A DNA stretch of 64,000 bases. Origin: Lingula anatina. Taxonomy: Eukaryota; Brachiopoda; Lingulata; Lingulida; Lingulidae. The notes below the pieces were generated by a model, which did no database searches, was not told where the DNA came from, and worked only from the letters and a program-made list of their open reading frames with translations. The position numbers were made by a program, and so were the translations under genes. Numbering within the stretch: the first letter of the stretch is position 1; each line of letters opens with the position of its first letter. The stretch is taken from assembly GCF_001039355.2 (NCBI RefSeq), contig NW_019774458.1, positions 212,764 through 276,763 on the forward strand, given 5' to 3'. Below are positions 1 through 11,471 of this stretch, piece by piece.

Positions 1-220
1 CTGAAAAAATAAAGACGTGTGGGTTACATGATACTTGGAAATGTCTTTATCAGAGCAATACTAAATGTGATAAGTTGACAATGCATTATGAGAATTAAGT
101 GAATGAAAAACCAGTAAGAGTGCATGGAAAGAGAACATATGTACCCTAGAATTTAATTTGGTGATATAGACTGATTTATATAAATAAGATCTAATATAAG
201 AGTGCATAATCCATTATTAC

Positions 221-1246
221 CCCTCAAATTCTGTCTTAATCATGCGCCTCATGGTGGCCACGAGTTCTGCGTTCCCAGGAATATTGGTTGTTATGATGGA
301 GAAACGTGACCATGAGTAGTGGTTCATCAATTTCAGTAATGCTGCATCGATATGATAAACTGATGGAGTCAGCTGAAGATTAAGGCTTTCTGAAGGGTTC
401 TGAAACCATACTTTTAAGTTAATTTCATATTACAAGTTCAGTTAGAAGATATAAAAGTATAATTTATTTTTTCTACGACCAGAAAAAATTGACACTATCC
501 AATAATAGTGCAGGGATTTAGTTATAGAATTAGGCTAAAGTTTAAAGTATATATATATATATGTATTTTTTTAATCTCTGCCTTTAGTGAGCATTATTTT
601 ATCTGTCTAACAGGAAATTTTCAGCCATACCCAAGAGAACAATTTTCCTGCTATTTTGAAAGAATGGTTTAACTATGTAGTTCATTTTTATTTAGCAAGA
701 GTGGACTGATGGATTCTTATGAGAAACTGCACAATAGTGTATTGCAATATCAAGAAGTGATACAGAAAGAAGACCTACCTCAGCCAGGCCCGACTTAAAA
801 GGAACCCACACTATGGTGGGGATTCCCATAAAGGATAGGAGTGACAGAAGGTACTGAACAGAGGCTGCATTGAATTCTTCATTATAGTTAGCATACAGCA
901 CTGTATTCCATTTATTGGTCATTATTTTTTCACAAATTACATCCAGGATATCCCATGGGCTGTAGCCAGCAGTCTTTGATATGGCCTTCAACTCTAACCG
1001 GGTGATATCAAACCTGTAGCGACTGAGAGCAAGCCTGAAATCATCATCATCAATAGATGCAATTCCATTTTTCTTTTCAAAAATTTTTGCATTTGTAGTT
1101 CTTTTCATAAAAAAATCTGAGGGAACAACTATTCCCATCGTTAGTTGTTCTTTGTTTTTGCAAGGTTCTATGCACAGAGTCCATATTATCAAAGCTATCT
1201 TTATTGAGGGCAAGGTAGAGTACCATTGTATTCCTCTTGGTTTCAT
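221..1246 (-). CDS. NMDA-type ionotropic glutamate receptor, GluN2-like subunit; first two coding exons (partial)
   Basis: Two exons, 1246-779 and 399-221, encode the start of the amino-terminal (periplasmic-binding-like) domain of a GluN2-type receptor, a ligand-gated cation channel of the synaptic membrane. The ATG at 1246 lies in a good context (GCAGCC before ATG) and an in-frame stop occurs upstream. It opens a signal peptide with basic residues, a hydrophobic stretch IALIIWTLCI and a likely cleavage near residue 29. The donor after 779 reads GAG|GTAGGT and the acceptor before 399 reads TTTCAG; the join is phase 0. Exon 2 encodes LQLTPSVYHIDAALLKLMNH followed by YSWSRFSIITTNIPG, which matches the GluN2 pattern (W-x-x-FSI-x-TT-x-x-PG) better than GluN1 or GluN3. 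The donor at 220/219 (GAGGG|GTAATA, phase 2) leads out of the window, so the rest of this domain, the ligand-binding domain and the channel are missing here. The GluN2 assignment is by remembered family pattern. Confidence 0.85.
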
Positions 1247-4200
1247 GGCTGCTGTGGATTCTTCCGTCTTCTCCTCTTGTAATTATAGGTTCTCTGCAGC
1301 TGAGCCTTAACAGTAAATTATCCTTTTTACTTTGAGTTTTACCATGTACATTTGTGTGCAATTTCATGCAAATCCTCCTGATAAATAGGAAAAGTCTCTC
1401 TGAAGGCAGATGACACCACACACAGTTTTTAAAAAACCTATAAATGTTTCTCTCCCTTGATGTATGTTTGTCCAATTTTTTCAAGGGATTACAAAATTAT
1501 GGTATTTATAACCTCATGAATATGCCGTAAGACTTTTCTTCCTGCAAAAATTATCTATAATGTAAATCATATTTTGTGGTTGTATCCCAGTTTATCCACT
1601 ATTGCAACAGCAAAATACCCCAGTCCACAATATCATCATGTCTTGGACCATTAAAGACTACAGATATCATGCATATAATTCACCAAATATTAGAATGGAA
1701 TCAAAAGAGTCAGTTGAGTGTCTTCACTGTTCCAATCCTGTTTCCTGTTTCAATGATTAAAATAAAAAAAATCTTACTATATATATTTCACACTAAACAT
1801 TAAATAATGTTGTCTATTCAGTCCTCTTCAATAACCATCAGAAATCCAACTGTATATTTCCTTTTTTAGCTCTATTTAATGAGGAGTAAAATGCATTTGT
1901 CCCTTATTTTGTTTCAAGTTCTGCTTTTACTAGTGAGGGTATAATCCATTTGTTCTTTTTCCACTTGTCTGCTGGAATCCATACCAGGTATTAGTATCCT
2001 CAATGCGAGTTGAAATCTTTACATGTTCCCTTCCCTGTAGTACTAGTGCATGTGAGTTTGGGAGGCTAGGTGTGGTGACGCAATGCACACCTAGAATAGA
2101 AATCGATTAGAAATAAACAAGCAGCTCTGCACCACCTACAGAGTGATGTGTCCATCAGACATGATAAGACTTTCCCACAGAGTATAGGTGATAGCTTTAC
2201 CTGATCACTTTAATCTGGCAAACTCGGTGAAATCTATCTACCGTGTCTGGTAATTAGGATGCACCATTTGTTCAAATTTAGTCACAGATATTAGATTACT
2301 TCAGACAGACCGTCACAATTTAATAAAATGACTTCCCTGTGTTTCCAAAACAGATTACTGAATCAATTGTGCTGCTTCTAAAGTGCATAAGATTATCACA
2401 TTTAGCAAATGCCAATTATAACTAACCATACCCATCTATATAGATGTGTATCATACCATGGCCCACTGCTGCGGTTATTTTTTTTTTTTTTTTTTCAGTT
2501 ATATTACCACCTACATGACAAATGAGGTGGAAATTAAAAGATTTTGGCAAGTTATTTCTCATGTTTTTATGAGTTATTTCAACATTCATGACATATTGCA
2601 CTGTCAGTTGTCTTTCTCAAAATATATGTAACTGTCTGTCATATATAATTGCCATTTGCAATGGAAATGTTTTGCAATATCCGATACTATAAGTTTTTTT
2701 CAATATTCTAAACATAACTTTAACACTTTTTAATTCCAAGATGAGTTAAGCCCTTCACATAACTTTACTCCTAATGTTCAAATGTTCTGCATTGCCCAAT
2801 ATATGTCAATATAAATAACACTGCCTCTAACAAAAAATCAATTTCCCATGCCAATTAATTGACCTCTGAATGACACCTGACCTTGACTATAAAGTTTAAA
2901 TGTGAGTTGTTCCAAGCCCTGATCATCAACAGCTTTCTCTGTTTAGCAGTCTGCCACCAGCCATGACATATGTAATGACTTACTGCAGGTGAAGATATAT
3001 ATTGAATCTTCATATAATAAGTGACATCTGTCACAACTTGACTTTTTCTGGGAATCATTTAGGTATCAGGATCTCTTTGCTGCTGTGATAATTCAGTACA
3101 TATAGGTAGCTTCAAAAAATGATAATCTCAGCCGCACAACTTGCTATAGGTATTTTCTAACAGTTGAATGCACAAGTGGTTTTACAATTAACATGCTTTT
3201 TGATTATATTAAATCACCAGGGCATGTCAAATATACTTTATATTACATATGACTCAAAGTACAAAATGAAAAGGCACCTTGAAATAAGTTTTGTTATAAA
3301 ATTTGAAATAAGATTTGCAATTCTTCTCTATTCTATAGCCAACTGTGCTATATGTTTTTATTTTTCAGTTTTAGTTTTGGCAATTAAACCTGGGACCCAA
3401 GATTTAATCTATTTAATTGTGGAGTGTGACTCATATGGAGCCGGGGAGATCATAAAAGGATTAGGCAGACTTGCTTTCAAGTGGGTCTGCCATATTTGAT
3501 CTGTGGATCTGTTAGTCCACAGATCAACCTGTTCTGATTGCACTATAACACATAATATTTCATAAGTCTTCAAGAAAAAAATGTTTCTTTTAAGGAACTG
3601 CATGGTCGTCTTAAACATAATTAATAATGATAAATGCTTAATAGTAACTTTAAATTTTTACACATTGCAATCAATGGTACAACCATGCAGTAGTCCTATT
3701 TAGTATTTTTGGGTTTTACATGGTATTAGGGGGATGTCAGTGGTTGAACATGTAAATATTATGATTATATAATTAAACAAAACAAAAAAGGACACTACAG
3801 AAATATCTCTGGTGTTGTTTTGTGATTCAATCTCCTTATACAAACACTCTTAGTAGATTTTGCTGGAATAAAGTTATAAAAGTTTTAGTTAACATTCATT
3901 AAAAATCAATAATGAATCTTTTATTTATCTTTTATAATTAACAAAAAAATCTAAAATCTTAGGCACTTACTACAAGTATGACAACTAAAGAATGTGGGTG
4001 GTAAGTTCTTGCTTCAAGCATTTTTTTAAAAAACAGTCTGCAATCGTTTTTGGTTTTACTGTTTATCTTTCATACCATTCACAGCTTGCTACATTAAAAG
4101 GGTGAAGTGACATTTCGAAGATTTCAGGTGGTAAAAATTTAACTACTGTTCACAAACCCATCCTCCTTAACTGAGACGTGTGACATTATGAAGGAAGTTA

Positions 4201-7200
4201 GCTGATGTTGTGAATTCTCATTAGGATTTATTTCTTCCAAACTATCTGTTATCTGATGCTACAAAAAATCACTATGGTTAACTTTTACACAGTCTGTTGT
4301 CTCGTAAATCCTCACAATTGGCTTCGTTGCCATGGACGGGAAGCAGAAGAAGAGCCAGAAAAAACAGTGTGGCATAATCTATAGTGTGAACACCACTTCA
4401 ACTATACAGATAAGACACTGGCTGGTATCACTGATTACATGTAGTGCTTATTAGTACAACATTCTTCAATTATGCTTGAATTCCAGAGCAGTGATTTCTG
4501 ACACCTCTTGCTTTTTTAATCAATTACTGGGAACCCTCACGTCACAATTTAACTACCTGAACTACCATGCACATGTATGGTAATGAAGAGGGAAGAGTTT
4601 TTCAACATACTTCACCTTCAAGTTCATTCATCTCCCGGAGAGACTAGAACTCAATTTACAAATTACTGTCAAAATTACGTATATTCACTATTATTTTTAC
4701 ATAGTTTTTTCATGAAATTTAATCTTTTTTTTTTTTTTTTTTTGAGGGGGGGGGGTTGGGGGAGGGGGGAATCTGTAAGTATTAGTAGAATAATTGAAAG
4801 GAAAATACATGGTGCCAGGAATAACAATGCACACTGATATATATATATATGTATGTATATCTAAAATATCATATACCTGTGTCTAGGGGGAGAGGGGCCT
4901 ATCCTTGAATAATTCTGAGAGCACCAAAAAAACAGTTTCATGCACCCAAAGGTAGGAGGCCTCAAACATCCTGTTTTCAGTCCTCTCAATTAAATCTTTA
5001 TCTCTGTGCCCTGCAGACATAGTTAACCAGCCACGCATTTCACCTGACTATAATGAACATTAAGGCTTACCTCTCTCAGGCCAATAGTAACTTTAAATTG
5101 AAAGAAAAAAAAAAGAGAGAATGAGAAGAGAGACAGAAACAGAGAGAAAAAAAGTTGATGTGAACTTTTAATGCCATTTGATTTATCCTTAATTGAAATT
5201 ACCAAATTATTTGGTCTTACAATTTAGAACAACATACTATTGTGAGTTAGGCCCAATGTCCTGAAATTAATACAGACCTTAATTTTATACACATTAAACC
5301 AAGGTGCATATTTCAGTTTTTAAATGAGAATCTGGAACCACAGGTTTATGCTTGCAATCAACAAATTTAAGGGCTCAAACTGCAATTTCATGGTGCGAAT
5401 GTAAAATCACTTGTCACAAGCATCACATTATACATGTGGATCGTAAACAGTTCGGTCAGCTCTCATCCGGGTCTCCGGCTGTTAAACTTAAGTCTATTTA
5501 TGGCCTACATCAAAAACTATAAAAACAGGTTTGTGACTTAAAAATGAAAATGTCATGTAACAAATTATTGATTCTATATTTCCTAAATTTTTATGCTGTT
5601 ACTACTCACCCCCATTTTTGAAACTTTATTTGTAAATCAATTACTGGTAATTAATCTAGAATTTACCACTCTCAAGCAAGGTGGGAAAAAACACCTGTGA
5701 CCAAAAGTGTGTAAGATCTATAAACTGATAGAATGTGATATCTACAATGTATTCCTGTTTTCATATGCACATGTACAACTAAAAACTATAAAAACAAAAA
5801 ACCAAGAACTGGACTTGTTTAAATCAATGCAGCTACTAAATACACTTAACACTAGATACTTTGTAACCCGTTCTGGGGCCGTAAACAACTGATTTCTTGG
5901 AATCTGTAATGGATTGCCACTGTAATAATTTAATTATCCCCCAGCAGACAACTGGGAAAACCACAACAGAAACTATAAAACCTACACACAGGTCAGTGAA
6001 AAATAATATAAATGCACAGGCAAATATACAAAAAGAAATTAAAATAATCAGATTAATATGAATATAGTAATTGTATAATAATTAGATTTCAAATGAATAT
6101 TGACATACCTTTCTGTCTGTTAGCAACATAATGCAAGAAAGTTATGGAGGGTTTTTGACAAAACCATAAGTATTCAAGGGAAATGGGCTATATTTCGTTG
6201 GTGATTAGTTTTAATTAGAATTAGTTAATTAAATAATTAGTTGATTATCTATTACTTGATGATGATGAGAATTTAACTAAATCAATTTATTGATAATTAA
6301 TAACTAATAATGAGAACTGAGTTAATGGATTAATTGACTAATTAATCGATGACTGATGGTTTATGAACTGAGTTGTCTTGGCAGAGGTCTGCACTCTCTC
6401 AGGTTTTTCTAGTTTAAATTTTTACTTTTTTATTCAGAGTTCATTTATTAATTTTTCTTTTCTTTATTTAATTGCATCAAGGTAATAAATTGAAAAAAAT
6501 GATTTAGAAATAATAAATAAGATACTTGAATTGATTTTCATCCAATATGAATGAAGCTGCAGGAACAACTTTGAGAATCTGGTGATTTGTATGACTGGAT
6601 TTCAACAGTGCCTAGGCAAAACTTAAGCTAAGGATTCTTCTAAGGGATCTGACAGTCTAGTCAGTATAGCAGCAGGATATGTTGATAATCAGGTAGTATT
6701 TTAATAAATGGTTACCACCTCCTGACAGACAACACAAGTAAAAGAATATGATACTCTGTACATTTTGGTCATACTTATGCTGCTACGATAAAAAATAATA
6801 AAAAAAAAAAAAATGAGACACCCATGGGAAATTTCTGTACATGACAGGATATGAAAGCACACCAAAATAAATCATCAGCACCAGGTGATGTAAAAGGTCC
6901 CCACATATAATGTCTTAGCCTGTTTCAGTGCACTGACTAAGTCAGATTCATGGAAGCTCAATTATAAATCCAGAGGCTGATGGAGTTATGTCTATAACCT
7001 TTCACAGTGTTTAGATTAAAATACAAATAGCTAGCTGTTGTCAGGGTTCTTCTATGGAGCAGCTGAATAATCAGTTCATGGATCTTAGACTGCTGAGAGG
7101 AACTTATGCAAGTTAACATGTCAAAAAAGCATGTTAACCATCTCCATGACTTATTAACTCAATGTACGGTACTTGTTCAAACATTTCAAACAGTGCAATC

Positions 7201-7685
7201 AATTTGACCAAAGAAATTATTTTCTAAAATTAGCAGACTGGCCTCCATTTACTAATTCAACAGCCTGTAAATTGGGCGAGGGGGGCTAAAAAATTTTGAA
7301 GGAGAAAGAGTTTGCTCTGGGTTAAAATTTGATCTATATACACAAATGTTTGGTAAAATGTCCCCTTTTCAAGACCCCCTCTTCCCCCTTTGAATTACCT
7401 GGTTAAGGGCCTATTCATGTAAAATGATTTCTCATTGATGGCTTGTCCTGTCTACCAAAATGATCAATAGTGGGTCAGATATGTTGTAAAACAGCTTAAC
7501 ATAGACCATACATGTATATCACATTTGATAGCAATTAAACATTTTGAAAAAATAAGGTGTTTATTTTCAAAGTCTAGTGAATAAAGCAAATTTAGCAGAT
7601 GCATTGTTGTGATCTGATACAGCAAGATTTTACGTTAACCACAATCGTTCCACAGCAAAACCAGGGCCAACCAAGACTTCCACTG
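1247..7685. other. Upstream of the GluN2-like gene; no gene recognised
   Basis: AT-rich DNA with homopolymer runs and stop-rich frames. Open frames here are short and have no recognisable composition. Items worth noting are a poly-T/poly-G run at 4,725-4,769, a 10-bp inverted repeat at 3,498-3,525 (GATCTGTGGA and its complement), a block dense in TAAT/ATTA words at about 6,200-6,360, and a 40-codon ATG frame from about 4,333 beginning MDGKQKKSQKKQ, which I could not link to any other exon. Untranslated 5' exons of the GluN2-like gene could lie here unseen. Confidence 0.5.
4725..4769 (+). repeat. Poly-T followed by G-rich run (possible G-quadruplex)
   Basis: A T run of about 18 is followed by GAGGGGGGG..., GGGTTGGGGGAGGGGGG. 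Four or more G runs lie close together, so a quadruplex is possible on the plus strand. Two similar T-to-G junctions occur elsewhere in the window (29.81 kb; complement at 29.09 kb). Confidence 0.6.
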
Positions 7686-7890
7686 CATTCCCACAGATTT
7701 TAGATCGATCTATCCCCGTGGGGAGTCTCACTAGATTACTGTCAGCTTAGCCGGCTTAAACGTCTGTCCCGCCTACTAAAAGCTGTAAGGGGGTAATTAA
7801 CTTCAGTGCACGCTTGGCTTACAGCAATTTAGCGTAAACCCCCAGGGAGTTAGGTTGATCCAGATGGATCGATCTGAATCTGTAGGAATG
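7686..7890 (+). mobile_element. Foldback MITE, family 1, copy A
   Basis: A 205-base element with near-perfect terminal inverted repeats: left CATTCCCACAGATT then TTAGATCGATC, right end the complement of CATTCCTACAGATTCAGATC. The body carries GGGGAGTCTCACTAGATTAC, the core CTGTCCCGCCTACTAAAAGC and AACCCCCAGGGAGTTAGGT. The same core recurs at 50,585-50,801 and, inverted, at 59,518-59,721, and a divergent relative lies at 44,759-44,988. It has no coding capacity, so it is a non-autonomous element. No target-site duplication was clear. Confidence 0.75.
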
Positions 7891-9639
7891 CAGTCTTTAT
7901 TCAAGGCGCAAATACCATGCGCTGTCAAAATCTGATGAACACATGTGAACTGTTCACCTACATGGCAAACTGATTTGCCAACAAAAAAAAACATGACATC
8001 AACCTTATCTCCTTTCATAACAAACTTTTTAAGTTATATAAAAACTTTTCATTTCTACTAGTGAACCTTTGCCTGTCATCTGTGATTATATTATTTTCTT
8101 CAAGCTTACTGAATTAAATATTCTATCTACTAGTCCACACATTGAATTTAAAACATAAAATTTTAAGTTATGAAACAAAGTTTTTTGCCTTAAATAAAAT
8201 ATAAATACATGTTATAACAATATCATACAGCAATGTATGATACAACAAAATGCTACCCCTTTCTCCCCCAGCTTGAGCAAATAAAAAGAAACATTTTTGT
8301 CTCTTCATATCTCAAAAAAATGTAAAAAAAAAAAAAAAGAAAGAAAGAAAAAATTAAAAAAGAAGCATTTACTCAATTGCCATTTTGGAAGGCACAGAGG
8401 GGACAAAAAGTTTTGTGGAGAAAAAAATGACAAAGAGAAAAAGAGAGAAAAAAGATGGAATATTCCTTACCAAACCTGTTTTACTTACTTGCAATATGGG
8501 GCCCATTCTCCTTTCATCCATCATTTATAGCAACTCAGTATAGACTAGAGAGCAAAGAAAACATCCACTTTTATTTGTGTCCAGGCAAGGTGGGACTGAA
8601 AAACATGCACACCTAATAATGTGTGTGTAGATACCCCTGACTGGCAACCTGCTGCATTCTTTCCTCCATTACCACCATGTGCTGGCCATTATGGAGTACT
8701 CAGACTGGTCAAAACCCAGCAGTGGATGACCAGGTGTGACTGGCCTTCACTACTTTCAAAGGGATTCTTATCAGTACTTACAAGCCAAAGCTGATATGCC
8801 TGCCGCCTTGGGGTTTTTGTATATATCTTTGTTTGCTGCATTTATATAAGCCATGATATCAGTCTAGGCTAGCCTCAAAATAAAGATTGATCCATTTTTT
8901 AACAATATGAATATAGCAAAAATAGTGATTCCATTTGTTGTAAGTACTGCAATATGTGAGCAGTCAACTAATTCCTTTTTCTGATTTACACAAAACCAGT
9001 TCAGTTAGGATTAGAAAGAATGACCTTTTTGTGTGGATGAACAAAGACTGCTTGCTCTACTACAAAAAACCAATTTTTGGAAACCCCTCCTAACCACAGC
9101 TTAATTGTGTGCCAGACAAATAAACGAAGACCGATTATGTAATTTTACCACTATGTGGAGTTGCAAAGACAAAAGGGCCAACTCATCACATGGATAAATT
9201 AAATTTTCTGTGTAAACTACACTGTACTTGATTGCAAGCATAATGTATAAATATATGGTACATCTCAACAAAAATATGACAGTACATCCCAGCATTTTCG
9301 TAACTAAAGATATCTGCCTGAGCACCACTGAAGTTGTAGATCAATCCAACAATGGGGACTCTTGCTGAATACAATCAGATCAAGAGTTTTACATGTCTCC
9401 TCTTGGCGTGAGTAGAATATATAAAAGCTGATGGTTATACAAATAAGTCTGAAAAAGAGCCCATGTTACCTTTTGTGCACAAAAATTGGTTTTAAAGTTA
9501 TTAATTATTATGTTGCTTTAAAGTCCACAAAATTATTAATTGCCTATTTATGCATCATATTTTCTGATTTATGTGTGCACATTTCACAGCTTTGCTGCCT
9601 TGTTTTGTATTCAAGTGCACACACAATCTTGCACAAAGG

Positions 9640-10012
9640 AATGACTCTGGATCATCATCCCTTGGTCCCTCATCAGTTACCAAATGAAACAGGAGAGTTA
9701 CTTCGTTTCTATGAGGATATCCCCAGTGGCCAATGCGTGGTATTTATATTATATTCTTTTTAGAATCAACAGTTCTAATGCAGACAGCCAGCAGACTCAA
9801 TCCAGTCACGGATTATTACTGATATGGGGACCACCTTTCAATCATACCAGTCTAGCAGACATAGTTTCAACAAAATTAAATAAAGCTGCATGTTCATGTA
9901 CAGAAAAGCACTGCGCAACCTGTCCATTCATGGAGAAGAATCACAAACAAAAACATGTTAACTTCATTTTGGCTAATCAAATTATCACTAAAATAGAATT
10001 TAAGGCAAATTA
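9640..10012 (+). pseudogene. Decayed retroelement-like coding fragment (copy 1)
   Basis: Plus-strand frames within the duplicated block encode LDHHPLVPHQLPNETGELLR and, in a second frame, a stretch ending SLADIVSTKLNKAACSC followed by EKHCATCPFMEK. The arrangement of a short L-x-D-I-V-x-x-K-L segment before paired cysteines (CxxCPF) recalls the linker ahead of the GIY-YIG domain in Penelope-like retroelements, from memory of that family. The frame is broken and no reverse transcriptase or GIY-YIG domain was found. The copy at 12,494-12,866 differs by a few bases. This could equally be unrelated non-coding DNA. Confidence 0.25.
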
Positions 10013-10170
10013 ATGAGTTTCTGATAAAAAGTCATCTACAGAATCAAATTATTCTCCCCCTACTGCAGTCTAGGGAAAAAGGAATGAAGCCATTTTCACT
10101 TGAGGTGAGGTATACAGTAAAACATCAAAACATCTATTTCATTACAATCATTCATTCCTAATATAATTTT

Positions 10171-10318
10171 TTAAGTAGCCTTCCCAGAAGTTTCTGATAA
10201 AAAGAATTTTCGCTGAATTAAATAAAGACCTCCCTGGTGCCTGAGTGTGACCTCTTGAATGCCGACTAGCTGCCCTTTAACTGTCCAGTGTAGCTTGTCT
10301 CCGTATCTACTAGTACAA
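10171..10318 (-). CDS. Candidate terminal exon of an unidentified minus-strand gene (copy 1)
   Basis: On the minus strand a good acceptor (TGTTTTGTTTTAG) precedes 49 codons, the last a TAA stop at 10,173-10,171. The frame starts in phase 2 and encodes CTSRYGDKLHWTVKGQLVG followed by IQEVTLRHQGG; the composition looks coding and is richer in GC than the flanks. The other two frames are broken. I do not recognise the family. An identical arrangement with two amino-acid changes (T to A, R to G) lies in the tandem copy at 13,172-13,025. Upstream candidates on the same strand lie at 15,067-15,015 and beyond. It may be a chance open frame. Confidence 0.3.
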
Positions 10319-11470
10319 CTAAAACAAAACATCTTAACATGGTTTCTCACAGTTATCTCATATTCAGTTCTCCTCTGGGGATAAAAATGTTCTGCTCAAT
10401 GAAATAGAGCTGCCCAAGTGGAGTATGATATGAGACAGCATGTTCTGACTGCTTGGCCCTTCTTACTGGTCACTACCTATACCAGCTACATAATGCCAGT
10501 AACTTCACTTCTAATTGGTAATCACAAATGATGAACACATGCTACCCACCTTACATTTTGTACATCTTTTAAAACCTTTATTTGTAGTTTTATTGCCCAA
10601 ATAAAAAGTTGACATTTTTTGGACAAATTTACATTTTGTGATAGAAAATATCTTTGTGCATGCCAAGTTATTTGCTATTTCTTATGTGAAATACTTACCT
10701 TTACCAAATCTGTAATAAATATTTGAAATCTATCGATTTTTGGATCTTAAATAAACCTGTTGTAATTTAAAGATAAAGTGTTCTTCAATATCCCTCCTCA
10801 TCTTGAAATACAGGCAGAATTACTATATTCCCAAATCAAATTAATTACGACTACATCCCACAGTTTACACCAAACTCTAACGAATAGGAAATATAACTTC
10901 ATCTGAGAAGTAGGAGGCCTGAGATAAATATACAAGAACTTGCATCCAGGTGACTTCTCATGGTTAAAATTTACCTGGCTATCATCTCACATTAATGCCC
11001 TATTAATAACAATAAACTATAAATAAGCTAAAACCAAAAGGCTATGTCTACATATCCCTGTATTAATTATTCAATAAGATGGTATCAACATTCTGTGTGA
11101 ACTTTCAATCAAAGCTCAATCGCAAACAAAGCTCAGGTGTTGAAAAAGCTGGAAAGGAGCTACATGTTGCATCTTGTTTGGTAGAAAAAAAGATGACGTG
11201 TTCTCTAGGAGTCAAGGATGGCATATTCAGAACAAAGAAACAGTCTTAGACATACCAAGGAGTTATATATTTAACTTCTTGGATAAACTGTTAATTGCTT
11301 TATTAGAAAATCTCACTTAATTAAACAGAAATACCATAATCTAAAACCACTAGGACGAGTAAATTATTATAATGTACGTGTATACAAAAACATTTTTTGA
11401 GCACAAGTTTTACATTGAACAGTAAAGTTGTTAGTACATTAAATCTTTTAACATCTTCATACACAAAACT

Positions 11471-11471
11471 N
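11471..11471. other. Single ambiguous base at duplication junction
   Basis: The only N that I noticed in the window sits precisely between the two 2.85 kb copies, which points to an assembly join at this position. Confidence 0.95.

Larger units (their letters stand above)
8619..11470. repeat. Tandem duplication, copy 1 (about 2.85 kb)
   Basis: This block is repeated directly at 11,472-14,322 with an offset of 2,852 rising to 2,854 after a 2-base TA insertion near 11,710. By eye, identity is about 98-99 percent, with scattered single-base changes throughout. Copy 1 ends exactly at the N at 11,471, where copy 2 begins with TGTGTGTGTAGATACCCC; at the far end, copy 2 continues into unique DNA (CAGCCAATAAATTTG) where copy 1 stops. 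The allele-like divergence and the single N suggest two haplotypes joined in the assembly rather than a true duplication, but a real duplication cannot be excluded. Confidence 0.9.

Noticed and set aside
8297-8530. 77-codon lysine-rich frame
   Set aside because: Produced by poly-A and GAAA tracts; no domain, start context or splice partner.
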